From Pseudoalteromonas luteoviolacea (GTDB lineage Bacteria; Pseudomonadota; Gammaproteobacteria; Enterobacterales; Alteromonadaceae): DNA of 64,000 nt. The stretch lies in assembly GCF_001696455.1 (NCBI RefSeq), contig NZ_MAUJ01000004.1, positions 124,001 through 188,000 of the forward strand. The letters run 5' to 3'. Numbering within the stretch: the first letter of the stretch is position 1; each line of letters opens with the position of its first letter. The position numbers and the translations under genes were made by a program. Below are positions 25,976 through 36,569 of the stretch, one piece after another. Under the pieces are notes generated by a model. It searched no databases and had not been told where the DNA came from. It was given only the letters and a program-made list of their open reading frames with translations.

Positions 25976-28603
25976 ATGCAGATGCCTAATCTGATTTCCT
26001 CTTTAGTAAAAAAGTTTATAACGATATCAATATTGCTTTTTTCAGTGTTCAATTCTTATGCACAAGAAATACCCGCATCATTGGTACTTAAAGAGTCGTT
26101 TGGCTCCGACCCCTATAATGATTTAGCTTATCATGACGGTTATATTGTCGTATCAGGAAAATTAGGGGCGGGCGCCCCTGATATGAGTGCGAATCTAGAT
26201 GTACTAAAGTATGGCAATAATGGCTTTGAGCTGGCTAGCCAATTCAAGCTGACAAGTTCATTCGGTCAGGGCCTTCGAATTGACGTAATCAATGTAGAAT
26301 ACCACAGTGGATATTGGTTAGTGCTTGCTTCCAGTGATATTGGCCAACATGTGTTTTCAGCTTCAATAAAAGACGGAAACCTAAACCTCGTAGACGAATT
26401 ATATTTTGAAAAATATCAAGGGCCTTCAAAACTTTTAGCAGGTCATAACAACAACTTGTATCTGACTAAAGCCAATGTTCATGTAACTGTTACACATTTA
26501 TCAATAGACGAAAGCGGCAAATTACAACAAAAAGAAACGGTAAAGCTGGGTCGTACGGTAGATGAGGTCCCTTATGATGAGCACTTCAGTGTTTCGTATG
26601 ATGATCAAGCATTATACGTGACCAAGAATCAAGATAATATTAGTGCAGACTTTTACAAGTTGCCTTTGGCGAATGATGGCACGTTAGAGCAAATGGTTGA
26701 GCTTAAGTTGGATGACGCAAAACCAAGTTATTATGGCTCTTACGTATCTGGGAACGTGTGGCTCTTGTCTTACCACCTTACGGGCTTTCAAGTGGCACGT
26801 ATTGAGGGGAATAAATTAAAAATCATCTATGAAAGTGAGGAATCTTGGTACCGCAATTTTGAAGTAAAAGGTAACCAAATCATAGCAGTTGACACTTTTA
26901 ATTTTATTGATGTTTATGAAATTAAAGATAGCGAAACAGTGCTGTTTAAATCTCGGCTGAACACCGAGGGCTTCCTAAGTGATACGACGATGGTTGATAA
27001 CACGTTGCTTGTTACAAAAGATTATACGGGTATTGAAGCCATCGAACTTGACGACAATGGTACTTTGACGAGCCTCCATGCCTTTAGCCAGTCCGGTGAA
27101 GTGAGTGATATCGCTATGCATGAGAACGAGCTTGCTGTATCTGCTTTTTTGAACAATTTACACTTTTGGCGTACAGATTCATCAAGGCCAATTAAATTTG
27201 AGTCAACATACAAGACGTTCAACGCTATTCAAGGCGTTGAATGGCTCGCAGATGAAGTCATTATTAACGCAGGAGCGTATTTAGAATCTCACCGAGCTGA
27301 GGACTTAAAAAACAACCTAAATGTTGGTATTCGACATGGGAGCACAAGTGGTTCTGGGCCTGACGGCCATATCGTCAAAACTGATAACGGCTTCATTGCT
27401 AAGTCTTTCCGTGATTTGATTTTTATTGATGACGATAAAAATATTGTATCGAATTTAGAGTTGGATTTTTGGTATAGCTACATAGCAGTTTCGAATAACT
27501 TACTCTTTGTAACTAATTTCGACTTTCCTAATAGTATATTCACAGAAATTATTATTTATGATATTTCGGACCTATCGAAAGTAACTGAACTGAGTCGTAT
27601 AGCGCACGAATATTTCTCTGCTGGTGAGGTTGCCGTGAAAGGGCATACCCTTTTCGCATTTGGTGCTGAAGAGTTACTAATCTTTGATATTAGCGAACCA
27701 AATAAGCCAGTTAAGAAGCGCAGTCTATCTCTCAGTGCTGATACAAGGCATTCCTTTTCGTATATATATGGTGACTATTTGGTCGCAATTTTAGAAGATA
27801 AAGGCATCTTGTTTGATATATCAACGCCTGAAAATCCAATTCAACTATTTGAAAACAATGAAATGAATACAAATGGTATTGGTAATGGCTTTGGCAAAGA
27901 GATTTACACCGTCGCTAGTCACAGTGCCGGACGCATCAATCGGATCAATATTAACTATGCGCCAACGCAAAAAGACTTGCAAATTGAATTAAATGAAGAT
28001 GAGCAAGCAACAGTTGCGCTCACCCCTGTAGATGCTGAAAACGATACGGTGACGATTAGTGTTGCCGTTGAACCAGAAAAGGGCATTGTGTCCATTCAAG
28101 ATGATAACAAACTAGTGTATGAGGGGATGGCAAACCAAAATGGAACAGACCACGTTAAGCTATTAATCCAAGATACGCATGGTGGCGCAAGTTATTCCAG
28201 CGTCGCAATTAACATTAAGCCTGTTTACGACGCTTTATCTTTTAAGAGTGACGTTTTTAATATGTCTGTGATTAGCGGTGAAACCGCATCTTCGCTCTTA
28301 GACGTCGTTAATGTTGATGGGGGAAAACTGCAATTTGAAGTCACCGAACAAGCGGCTAACGGTACTGCCACGGTTAATGAGCAAGGCTTGCTGACTTATA
28401 CTGCGAATGCTGGAAGTTTAGGTACGGATCAATTTGTGATTACAGTTACTGATGAAATGGGTGCTAAGGTCTCAAGAACCGTTAACGTAAATACGACTGG
28501 GCAGGCTAATAATTCAGACAGCGGCGGTGGTAGTTTCTCGTTATTTGGTCTTTTTGCATTATTTATATGTGGTGCCAGAAGAAGATTTTACGTTCATAAC
28601 TAA
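25976..28603 (+). CDS. Secreted beta-propeller/cadherin-like protein with GlyGly-CTERM
   Basis: This is an 875-aa surface protein. The signal peptide ends near FNSYA. Residues ~30-660 contain propeller-like repeats, including an LVIVD-type stretch (IIIYDISDLSKVTELSRI, LLIFDISEPNKPVKKRSL, GILFDISTPENPIQLF). Two Ig/cadherin-like units follow (LQIELNEDEQATVALTPVDAENDTVTI... and FKSDVFNMSVISGETASSLLDV). The end is a GlyGly-CTERM tripartite signal: SGGG, a hydrophobic segment (FSLFGLFALFICG) and ARRR. Known members are cut by rhombosortase and leave through type II secretion. The function is probably surface binding; no enzyme motif is seen. Confidence 0.88.
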   Translation: MQMPNLISSLVKKFITISILLFSVFNSYAQEIPASLVLKESFGSDPYNDLAYHDGYIVVSGKLGAGAPDMSANLDVLKYGNNGFELASQFKLTSSFGQGLRIDVINVEYHSGYWLVLASSDIGQHVFSASIKDGNLNLVDELYFEKYQGPSKLLAGHNNNLYLTKANVHVTVTHLSIDESGKLQQKETVKLGRTVDEVPYDEHFSVSYDDQALYVTKNQDNISADFYKLPLANDGTLEQMVELKLDDAKPSYYGSYVSGNVWLLSYHLTGFQVARIEGNKLKIIYESEESWYRNFEVKGNQIIAVDTFNFIDVYEIKDSETVLFKSRLNTEGFLSDTTMVDNTLLVTKDYTGIEAIELDDNGTLTSLHAFSQSGEVSDIAMHENELAVSAFLNNLHFWRTDSSRPIKFESTYKTFNAIQGVEWLADEVIINAGAYLESHRAEDLKNNLNVGIRHGSTSGSGPDGHIVKTDNGFIAKSFRDLIFIDDDKNIVSNLELDFWYSYIAVSNNLLFVTNFDFPNSIFTEIIIYDISDLSKVTELSRIAHEYFSAGEVAVKGHTLFAFGAEELLIFDISEPNKPVKKRSLSLSADTRHSFSYIYGDYLVAILEDKGILFDISTPENPIQLFENNEMNTNGIGNGFGKEIYTVASHSAGRINRININYAPTQKDLQIELNEDEQATVALTPVDAENDTVTISVAVEPEKGIVSIQDDNKLVYEGMANQNGTDHVKLLIQDTHGGASYSSVAINIKPVYDALSFKSDVFNMSVISGETASSLLDVVNVDGGKLQFEVTEQAANGTATVNEQGLLTYTANAGSLGTDQFVITVTDEMGAKVSRTVNVNTTGQANNSDSGGGSFSLFGLFALFICGARRRFYVHN

Positions 28604-28622
28604 AGTTTAGTTAATCTTCTAG

Positions 28623-28670
28623 AGCCTTTGTATTGAGCCAAAATGGGGCAAAATACAAAGGCTTGTTTTT
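28623..28670 (+). terminator. Rho-independent terminator
   Basis: AGCCTTTGTATT and AATACAAAGGCT form a 12-bp stem followed by TGTTTTT. It ends the GlyGly-CTERM gene. Confidence 0.85.
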
Positions 28671-29073
28671 ATAAAACATCGTCACTTATACATAGTCGCA
28701 CTCATTTTTTTCAGTGTGGATGTCCACTTTATAATAACCCTTTCCTTACAATCCGCTGAAATTGCTATCAAAGATAACCGCTTTATCCCTCATTTCTCTC
28801 ATAAATTTGGCCACGAATACTTACGTGTTATTGAGGTGGGATAAAATATACAAAAAAGAGGTAAAGTGCACTACGAGTGGCTAAGATGTCATGACTTTTT
28901 AAAAAAAGCCTTTTAGTTTATATGCTATTAGTAGTGTTAGTTAGCGTTTCTAATCTCTGTGATTATTGTGCATTTGCGCAGTAAATTGGGAGCAATGTCG
29001 ACGAAATAACGGAGCTAAACTGGCTCTGCGTTCATTTGGTGGACTGTTTTATATCAATTTAAAAGGAAATTTT
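28671..29073. other. Intergenic region and leader of the BNR protein gene
   Basis: About 400 bp without a convincing gene. An upstream in-frame TTG at 28966 extends the next reading frame, but the signal peptide and ribosome site support ATG 29074. I see no defined operator or RNA structure. Confidence 0.5.
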
Positions 29074-30888
29074 ATGTTAATTAAACGTGTTAATCTAATC
29101 GGTTTTTTAAGCGCTTTGATGGGCTTGTCGTTATCGTTCGGTGCAGCAGCTGCTGAGGTGTCGCCGTGGGACGATCAATTCAACGTCTATAAGTACCTTA
29201 AAAAAGCCGACGGCCAATGCCTTTATCCCAAACAATCATGCAGTAGTTTGGGCAATGTGTCTGTTACGCAATTTAAAAAAGTGAATCACTTTAATGGTGA
29301 TACATTTGGCTTAAATCAGTTATTTGCAGCTGATGTAAATGGTGACGGGGTGAATGAATCGGTGCCTAAATATTCAGGTAACTTAAGCACCTACACGACA
29401 AAGCACTACCCTATGGCAGTTAAGCACAGTAATGGCTTGGTATATTTCACCTACTCGGGGCCTGTGAAACTCGATGGGACATCTACTTATGCGTCGACCG
29501 CAGGTCAAGGACAAACAACAACGCCAACTAAGTTTCTTGATCCGCGAGGTAAATCACGTGCACTGGGGATTTATGTCGCGAAATATGACCCGCGCACCGA
29601 CAAAGTATCTAAACCCGTGCTTGTACATGCTAAGTATACGGACGACCCCCATGATAATGCGGTAGTGAACATTGATGACAAAGGTTATGTGTATGTGTTA
29701 ATCGCAGGAAGAGGCCAATCCAGGGGGGCGTTTTTATACAAGAGTACGACGCCAGGGTCAATTGACGCATTTTCAGATATCACACCAGATAACTATGATT
29801 ACACATCATTTGATAGTCGATTTGGCAGAGCTGGGATAGCGTATCCCAAATTATTTTGGGTAGACAGTGATGGTGGCTATTTCAGGCTGATTTACACCGT
29901 GTACTGTAGTACGCCTGATTGCGGTAAGCGCAATGTTTTCACAGCCAAGCTTAATGTTGATGGAAGCAAAGCCAGACTGGAAGAAGTGGTCAGGGTTGCT
30001 GGGTTCAAAGGCCATTACTCTATTGCAAATGCAAAGGGGAATGACATCGTTATGGCTTTTAATGTCCATTTGAATAATTCTGTCGACCATAGAACAAACT
30101 TGTATTATATGCACTCTAATGATGGCGGAAAAACATGGAAGAACGCGCATAATCAAAGCGTTGTGCTGCCAATGCTAACTTCCGCATCATTGGACCAAGT
30201 CGCTGTTCGTGAGTATTACCATAATGGTCAAACTATTGGCCGTCGGATCTATGTCAAAGATATCAACTTTTCAGGGACAGGTAATAGCAAGAAGCCGATG
30301 ATCCTCTATGTGGGTGTGGTTGGCAATAATGGTTATATACCGAGCACGACTGCTGACCATTATTTGGCGAAAGCATTTTATGACGGCTCTAACTGGTCAC
30401 AAGCGCGGATTTCCAATGACGTCGATAATAACTATTCCTCAGGTGCACTCATCTCAGACGGCAGTAATAGTTATGATGTTTATTTCCCTGGTACGCCTGA
30501 AGCGCACAACAATGCGCTCGGCGGCGGTGCAATTGCTAAAACGTTTACCGTAAGCGGATGGAACCAGCAGTACGCGGTTAACTATATAACACCGTCTCGA
30601 TCAGCTTCTGACTATAGAACGCCAGCAGACTATCTCAAGAGGATGTGTGATTTTAATTATGTCCGTCCAATTCATGGCAATACCAGCAAAACAGGGTTAA
30701 TTGGTATTAGTGCTGCGGGCAACCCTTATCAGTATTCAACAGCGTCTTCAGCGAGCCCAATCGTCATGGTTAAACACAACCAGATTAGAATGCTGCCGCA
30801 CAGTTTCTCTGATAATCAGGTGATCAATGGTTTTGTGGCAACGGAAGCCAATCCACAATTACTATGTGACCCTCATAGAGATCTATAA
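29074..30888 (+). CDS. Secreted BNR-repeat protein, putative polysaccharide-active enzyme
   Basis: This is a 604-aa protein. ATG 29074 is chosen because AAAAGG lies 7-8 bp upstream and the product then starts with a clean signal peptide (MLIKRVNLIGFLSALMGLSLSFGAAAA). The body looks like a BNR_4-type propeller: DPHDNAVVNIDDKGYVYVLIAGRGQ, an Asp-box-like SNDGGKTWKNAH, and Tyr/His-rich segments. Some members of this fold (PL24/PL25 ulvan lyases of marine bacteria) cleave anionic polysaccharides using His and Tyr. His within DPHDN could be such a residue, but assignment to a lyase family is not secured. A sialidase-like or purely binding role is also possible. Confidence 0.8.
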   Translation: MLIKRVNLIGFLSALMGLSLSFGAAAAEVSPWDDQFNVYKYLKKADGQCLYPKQSCSSLGNVSVTQFKKVNHFNGDTFGLNQLFAADVNGDGVNESVPKYSGNLSTYTTKHYPMAVKHSNGLVYFTYSGPVKLDGTSTYASTAGQGQTTTPTKFLDPRGKSRALGIYVAKYDPRTDKVSKPVLVHAKYTDDPHDNAVVNIDDKGYVYVLIAGRGQSRGAFLYKSTTPGSIDAFSDITPDNYDYTSFDSRFGRAGIAYPKLFWVDSDGGYFRLIYTVYCSTPDCGKRNVFTAKLNVDGSKARLEEVVRVAGFKGHYSIANAKGNDIVMAFNVHLNNSVDHRTNLYYMHSNDGGKTWKNAHNQSVVLPMLTSASLDQVAVREYYHNGQTIGRRIYVKDINFSGTGNSKKPMILYVGVVGNNGYIPSTTADHYLAKAFYDGSNWSQARISNDVDNNYSSGALISDGSNSYDVYFPGTPEAHNNALGGGAIAKTFTVSGWNQQYAVNYITPSRSASDYRTPADYLKRMCDFNYVRPIHGNTSKTGLIGISAAGNPYQYSTASSASPIVMVKHNQIRMLPHSFSDNQVINGFVATEANPQLLCDPHRDL

Positions 30889-30908
30889 TACGACTCTATA
30901 AAAATGAA

Positions 30909-30933
30909 AAGCCCCCAATTACTATGGGGGCTT
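30909..30933 (-). terminator. Terminator between convergent genes
   Basis: AAGCCCCC (30909-30916) and GGGGGCTT (30926-30933) form an 8-bp GC-rich stem. On the minus strand it is followed by TTCATTTTTATA, so it best serves the minus-strand gene at 31003-31893. It may also stop the plus-strand gene. Confidence 0.75.
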
Positions 30934-31002
30934 ACACGGTGAAGCGCTTTGTATATTGCGCAAGCGAGCAGCGCTTTTACCTAGTTGAACCAATAGAATG
31001 AC

Positions 31003-31893
31003 TTATGACGGGTGGCGAGTTGGTCGCAAATCTTCAATGAGCTGTGCATCTATCCAAAACAGATCTGACTGTGCGCCTTCCTTCCCATTTTTATCAGGCA
31101 CCATTCTATTGAAAAACAGGTACTTTCCATCAGGTGTAATGTGTGGACCTCCCTCCTCAGCAGGCGTATTTACTTTGCTCCCCAAATTGATGGCTTTACC
31201 CCAAGTCCCATTGTCTTGGCGAAAACTAATATAGAGATCGCTACTGCCATAGCCACTTTCTCGTACACTATCCCAAAGAATATAGCTTTCATCTGGCGCG
31301 ATAAATGGGTGTGCATTCCATTTACCTGTATTGATTGTTTTACTGAGCGGTTTAGGGCTTTGATGTATGCCGTTAACAAGCGTCGAATACCGAAGCACCC
31401 CTTGGCCATCAGAGGTTCTTTCATCCATTACTAAAGTCCCTTTGGCTGAAGCGGAGAGTCCCATAATGGGGATCTTCTCAAAAGCTGGACCTAGACTCTT
31501 CATGTCAGACCACCCGTTTGCAGTCAACTCCCTATATTTGGCACCAAAATATTTTCTTTTACCATCGGGAGAAAAGATAGGCTTTCGAAATCCTTCTGGC
31601 ATGATGGTTTTGTGCCATACATTGTTCACATTCTCATAAATAGCGGACTTAGGTTGCTTTGCATCCGCGGTGTGGCGCCATCTGGCGAGATAAAATGTGT
31701 TCATATCAGGAGAAAACCCGCCAGCATCTCCCCATTGCTTTGTATTTACAATGCCAGGCGCAAACGGCTTTGCAGTCACGCCTACGGGAGGCTGTCCAAG
31801 ATATGGGCCTGTTAATACTGATTGGCTATCTGGGGGATTAGCTATAGCGATATGAGCAGTACATAGCAATGTTGGTAAATATACGGCTTTCAT
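31003..31893 (-). CDS. Secreted PD40 (TolB-like) beta-propeller protein
   Basis: This is a 296-aa protein with a signal peptide (MKAVYLPTLLCTAHIAIA). The repeats have the WD40-like PD40 signature: GGFSPDMNTFYLARW, KPIFSPDGKRKYFGA, PFIAPDESYILWDS and PHITPDGKYLFFNR. It is a small periplasmic or extracellular propeller without a visible catalytic domain. Similar proteins bind peptides or sugars, but no specific ligand can be named. It is convergent with the BNR protein; the nearest minus-strand gene upstream is the broken serine hydrolase. Confidence 0.85.
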   Translation of the reverse strand: MKAVYLPTLLCTAHIAIANPPDSQSVLTGPYLGQPPVGVTAKPFAPGIVNTKQWGDAGGFSPDMNTFYLARWRHTADAKQPKSAIYENVNNVWHKTIMPEGFRKPIFSPDGKRKYFGAKYRELTANGWSDMKSLGPAFEKIPIMGLSASAKGTLVMDERTSDGQGVLRYSTLVNGIHQSPKPLSKTINTGKWNAHPFIAPDESYILWDSVRESGYGSSDLYISFRQDNGTWGKAINLGSKVNTPAEEGGPHITPDGKYLFFNRMVPDKNGKEGAQSDLFWIDAQLIEDLRPTRHPS

Positions 31894-31980
31894 AACTGTC
31901 CTTAATTATTTTTATGTCGAGTAGCATTGTTTTGGGTTACAAAGCAATACGATTGTGTGAACAAAGCTTCTGCACATCAT

Positions 31981-33209
31981 TTATATAAATGCGGGGATGA
32001 CATGCTTTGCAAGCTGTTCAAAAATGGTGTCTTCTCGGTCATAGCCTGTGATGACAATGGATAAATCCAGCTCTTTTACAACGATAAGGCGCTGGCCACC
32101 GCGCCCCACGCAATGTTGGCATTGTAGGTTTTATTCTTTACTTTGACGTCTGTTTGATACCAAAAATAGCCGTATGAATAGTGATCTGGCATCCAATCGA
32201 TGATTGGGCGAGTTTGCTTTTGCATTGCCGTTGCTAAGTACTGGGGTGAGATCAGCTGCTCTCCTTGCCATTTTCCACCATTTTTGACCAAGTTCGCCAG
32301 TTTAAGCATATCTCGCGATGTCATAGATACTCGCCAGCCATCTTCAGGTAGACCGCTTATCGCTGTTGCCCAGCGGTAGTCGCTGATCCCTATTTTGTTT
32401 AATAGCTCTTTTCGAATGAAATCTGCTGCTGAGCCGGGCACGACTGCTTCAATGACCTGCATGACCAACGTTGGATTATAATTGCCATAGCGGTAAATTT
32501 GAGACGCTGGCGTAATGGGTTTTGTGTGCTCTAAGATCTCTTGAATAAAGCCTTGGCCTTGGAGTCTTTGTAATACTTTTTTGGATAACTCGTTACGGCT
32601 TTTGGCGAGCTCTTGAGACTTTTCATCGCTGATCTGCAGTCCGCCGCTCATGGTTAACGCTTTATGTAGAGTAATGTTGTGTGCACCTTGAGCTAGACGA
32701 GCAGACTTCAGTTTAGGCAAGAAATTGATCAAGGGCTTGTGCAAATCATCCATAGTGAGGTAACCAAGTTGAATCGCCCTACCGAGCAATAAGCTGGTGT
32801 AGCCTTTTACTGCGGACGCTTGGTCGTGTGGTAAATTGACTCGACCGCGAAGGTAGTATGATTCAAAGACGAGTTGATCCTTGAATGAAATAAGCATACT
32901 CGTATATTCACCGTGCTTGTTTTGTGCTATCTCGTTAGCGAACTGCAATACGGCTTGCTTGGCTTGGCTATGGTGACGTAATGTTCCGACCTGATGGCCA
33001 TCTTTTCTATCTTCTGGTGCTGAGCTTATAAAAGCATCTTCAAGTTCTGGTACTTTCCAAAAGCTGCCTTGTACTTGTAATAGAGTTGCTTCTGGAGTGA
33101 GGGCATCATTGAGCGTGTTTGCACGGGTATCGATGGGTTCAGCCATTCCAGTGTTGCTTACCAGTAAAATTAAAGAAACAAAGCTTTTAAGTTGTAGTTT
33201 GATATTCAT
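31981..33209 (-). pseudogene. Frameshifted serine hydrolase (beta-lactamase-related)
   Basis: The open frame 33209-32076 (377 aa) has a signal peptide, the catalytic SxxK as SAVK (in SAVKGYTSLLLGRAI) and a YGN motif (RYGNYNP). It ends abruptly after AWGAVASALSL. If one G is restored near 32097-32104, translation continues WGAGGQRLIVVKELDLSIVITGYDR... to a TAA at 31981-31983, which recovers the usual C-terminal GGQ strand of class C-type serine hydrolases. The gene is therefore broken by a one-base deletion, or carries a sequencing error. The truncated protein lacks the strand equivalent to the KTG motif and is probably inactive. An intact relative lies at 60753-62123. Confidence 0.85.
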
Positions 33210-33610
33210 AACGAGTCTCTAATCGAACGCAATTAATTAAACGCTACAAAATCTATTTATTTCGGCAACTTAAAACACCTTAAATGTTCCAAAATGAATC
33301 GAGTAAGTTTTAATATGAAAATATATCCTTATTTTTCATTGGTTTATTTGATATATGTTTTTGTCGGTGGTTAAGGCTCAAACGCACTGATTGATTTATT
33401 GCAGAGCTAGACTTCAAATCTAGGTAGGTTACTTGGGTTTTGTGGTTCACTTATTGTGATTGATATTCATCGGTTCAGTCTGCACAATGGTGTTGATTTC
33501 CAAGATATTAAATTTGGTCATCACTTTAGACGAAACAAAAATAAGAACAGGTCTTTAGATGAGTGATAGTCAAACGGAAGTGGTACTGAGGTTGTTTTTG
33601 GGGTTAGTGC
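33210..33610. other. Divergent intergenic region
   Basis: About 400 bp between the broken serine hydrolase and the CadC-like regulator gene. It should contain both promoters. It is AT-rich, and I could not define an operator. Confidence 0.5.
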
Positions 33611-35899
33611 ATGGAGCATAGTCGGCAATATCAGTTAGGTATTTGGTGCATATGCCCAAAAACTAACAGTATAAACAGTAAGTTTGATACACGTACCCTC
33701 GACAATAAGAGCATGCAATTATTACTGCTGCTAATCCAGCATGCCGGGAACACGGTCACAAAGGATGAAATCTTTACACGCATTTGGAAGGATAAGTTTG
33801 TCACGGCGGATATTTTATCAGTCACGATCAGTAAAATTCGTAAAGCGCTTGATGATGATGCTCGTAATCCGTCTTATATAAAAACGTTACCCAATGAAGG
33901 CTATGTTCTGATTGCGCCGGTCAGTGAAGTTAGCAGCGTTAAACCCAGTCGCTTTAATAAGCGGGTTATGTTTTGGTTTCTTGCCGTGTTCAGTATGCTA
34001 TTAGCGGTACTTTGTACTTGGTATTTTACTGATGTCAGATTAAAGCCGAATTCAAACCCTACAGTGAAAGGGTTAAATATTCAATCTATAGCTGTGTTGC
34101 CGTTCAATGACCTTAGCGTGAGTCAAGATAACGTGTATTTTACTGAAGGGTTATCTAGCGCGATAATTCATCAACTGGCGAAAGTTAAGCAACTTAAGGT
34201 AATTTCTCAAGATTCTTCATTTTTTTATCGAGACGATATTAATTCACGCGAAATTGGTGAAGCCCTAAACGTAGAAGCGATACTTGAAGGAAACATTCAA
34301 ACACTCGGTGAGCAAACACGCATCAATGTCAGGGTGGTTAGCACCCAAAATAATCAACTAATTTGGTCTCAAACCTTTGATAGTGATGTACCAAATAGCT
34401 TTCAGCTGCAAGATAAAATCAGTACCGCAGTTAGAAAGGCTTTACATCCTGAGTTTAGCTCGCCGACAGTGTTAGCTAAGAGTATTAATGCGCAGGCTTA
34501 TGAATGGTATTTAATGGGCCAATACCATTGGCGACAGCGCACGCCGAGTGAGTTGAACAAAGCGGTCAGCTACTTTCAACACAGTTTAGAGTTAGAACCT
34601 GACTATGCAGAGGCACATATCGGGTTGGCAATCAGCTATGCATTTTTACACACCTACGGCAGCTGGGGAGAGTTGGCAGCAATCGACGCGGCTCTTCCAC
34701 ATATTAACAAAGCGCTTGCTCTCAAGCCTCATTCTGCACAGGGGTTGGCTACATTGGGCATGATTCTGTCAGATAAAGCAAAGGCCACCGGAGACGACAG
34801 TCTTTATCAACAAGCGCGAGTGGCCTTTACGCAATCCTTACAGCTAGAAAGGAACGCGACAACCCATTTATGGTACAGCACGCTATTGACTCGGCTTGGC
34901 CACCAAGAAGAAGCCGTAGTGCACTTAGAGCAGGCAATTATTTTGAACCCTCTGTCTGCAGCGCTTAAACGTTCATTGAGTTATCTGTATAAGTCAATGG
35001 GGAAGCAAAACTCCGCAGACTTGATGTATCAGCAAGTATTAAAGCTAGCACCAAACTCAGCGTTGCGCCCATTCGAGAGGGCTAAAGTGAAAAACCATAC
35101 TCGGGCATCAGTTTTGGCAATGGCTCAGTGGCAAGTGGCGAGTCCGGACCTCTTTGCGTCGTGTGCCAGCATTGAAATATGCGAGCAGCAAGTACTTGCA
35201 TATTTAAGTGTGGGAGCTGAGCAAGTTGCAGAAGATTTGCTTGATAAGATGTATCCGCTCCATGGGCACTTTCGCCATTCATTGAGTTTGATTGCGCTTG
35301 GCGAGGCGCAAAATGATGCACTGATTTTGACGAAGATTCAAAACCAAGCTTTTCGTATTCCTTTTAGCAAAGAAGCACACATTACGCTAGCGAGAGCACA
35401 ATTTCGTGCGGGGCACTTTGTGGAAGCCAAAAATACGTTGATACAGTTGTATCCACATTGGCAAGACAATGAGGCCGAGTTACAAAGTAATATTGATGCG
35501 GACAATTATTTTGTGGTGACCTTGTATGCTGCATCTTTGATGCAACTAAACCAACCCCAATTAGCGATGCGTCTGCTAAACAGTGTTGCTGCCTTTCTTA
35601 CGCAGAACCACGTACATGATAAAGTGCAGGCTAAGTTTGTGCTTGCAGAAGTGAATGCGCAGCTTGGTAACAGTCAGCTGGCACTACAGCACTTAACAGA
35701 AGCTTTAAAGATGGGGTGGATAGAGTCGTTTAACTCACAGTGGTGGTCACTATCAAATAACCATTTACTGAAGCCATTGCACGAAATGTCTGAATTTCAA
35801 ATGTTGCTAAAACAACATATAAAAAATCGCCAAGAGTTACGGCAGAACATTATGCGTCACATCAACCGCAATGTCAGTGACCATTCTGAGCTGAAATGA
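33611..35899 (+). CDS. CadC/ToxR-like membrane regulator with TolB-like and TPR domains
   Basis: This is a 762-aa protein. Residues ~5-105 form an OmpR-type winged helix (NKSMQLLLLLIQHAGNTVTKDEIFTRIWKDKFVTADILSVTISKIRKALDDD...TLPNEGYVL). One membrane helix lies near 118-137. The periplasmic part starts with an adenylate-cyclase/TolB-like segment (IQSIAVLPFNDLSVSQDNVYFTEGLSSAIIHQL) and continues with many TPR repeats. Such one-component regulators bind DNA while anchored in the membrane and sense periplasmic signals. It is divergent from the broken serine hydrolase, which may be a former target. The start codon at 33611 has a weak ribosome site. Confidence 0.9.
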   Translation: MEHSRQYQLGIWCICPKTNSINSKFDTRTLDNKSMQLLLLLIQHAGNTVTKDEIFTRIWKDKFVTADILSVTISKIRKALDDDARNPSYIKTLPNEGYVLIAPVSEVSSVKPSRFNKRVMFWFLAVFSMLLAVLCTWYFTDVRLKPNSNPTVKGLNIQSIAVLPFNDLSVSQDNVYFTEGLSSAIIHQLAKVKQLKVISQDSSFFYRDDINSREIGEALNVEAILEGNIQTLGEQTRINVRVVSTQNNQLIWSQTFDSDVPNSFQLQDKISTAVRKALHPEFSSPTVLAKSINAQAYEWYLMGQYHWRQRTPSELNKAVSYFQHSLELEPDYAEAHIGLAISYAFLHTYGSWGELAAIDAALPHINKALALKPHSAQGLATLGMILSDKAKATGDDSLYQQARVAFTQSLQLERNATTHLWYSTLLTRLGHQEEAVVHLEQAIILNPLSAALKRSLSYLYKSMGKQNSADLMYQQVLKLAPNSALRPFERAKVKNHTRASVLAMAQWQVASPDLFASCASIEICEQQVLAYLSVGAEQVAEDLLDKMYPLHGHFRHSLSLIALGEAQNDALILTKIQNQAFRIPFSKEAHITLARAQFRAGHFVEAKNTLIQLYPHWQDNEAELQSNIDADNYFVVTLYAASLMQLNQPQLAMRLLNSVAAFLTQNHVHDKVQAKFVLAEVNAQLGNSQLALQHLTEALKMGWIESFNSQWWSLSNNHLLKPLHEMSEFQMLLKQHIKNRQELRQNIMRHINRNVSDHSELK

Positions 35900-35977
35900 T
35901 GAAAAATGATGGTGCTAGATAAAGATAATGGAGTAAGGTCATTGAGGGCGGAAAACTTTTCAAGCCCTCTATACAGC

Positions 35978-36286
35978 TCAATCGTCAGGTCCATTGATGG
36001 TAAACACGAGATGTTTTCGCATATCTTTTAAGATCACGCCTTTTTTAACCATGGCGGCACTCAAACGTTTTTGCCATTTTAAGAGGTCAGGTTTCGCTGC
36101 TTCTAACGCTTGCTCGTTTTCAAATTGAAAACACAGTAATAAAGAGCTTGGAAATAAATGAAATTCCATATCGAACCAGCATTGCAGCATGCCTGGGATT
36201 TCTTCAAGCGCCTGCGCTTCTAATTTATCTGCAACAGCGAGTACAAGTGCTTGTTGTTTTTCTTGCACTTTTGATAGTTTTTTCAT
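35978..36286 (-). CDS. Small conserved hypothetical protein
   Basis: This is a protein of about 102 aa. ATG 36286 (MKKLSKVQEKQQAL) is preferred to the upstream TTG at 36325 because it is a standard start with a GGA-type site about 9 bp before it. It is soluble and mixed alpha/beta (DKLEAQALEEIPGMLQCWFDMEFHLFPSSLLLCFQFENEQAL). It has no signal peptide and the family is not recognised. It stands alone between the regulator and tcyP. Confidence 0.7.
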   Translation of the reverse strand: MKKLSKVQEKQQALVLAVADKLEAQALEEIPGMLQCWFDMEFHLFPSSLLLCFQFENEQALEAAKPDLLKWQKRLSAAMVKKGVILKDMRKHLVFTINGPDD

Positions 36287-36569
36287 GAGGGCGTTCCAAT
36301 TAAAAAGCCTAATGTTAGACCACAAAGGCGATTATAACCGAGCTTAAGGTTTGCCAACAACTCGAATCACGTCCGTTATCTTGCGTCAAGGTTGACTTAG
36401 CCTAGTGCGTGTCAGTCAATAAATCATCAGTTCAATAACTCTAGAATATATCTCATTCCCAATCATTCTTTTCCATTGGGCAATAATTTATTACTGTGCA
36501 TGCTAGAAAAAAATTCGACTTATCTTCTTAGTTAGATTTTCTCCCTTACAATCATTTAAAGGTAAATTT

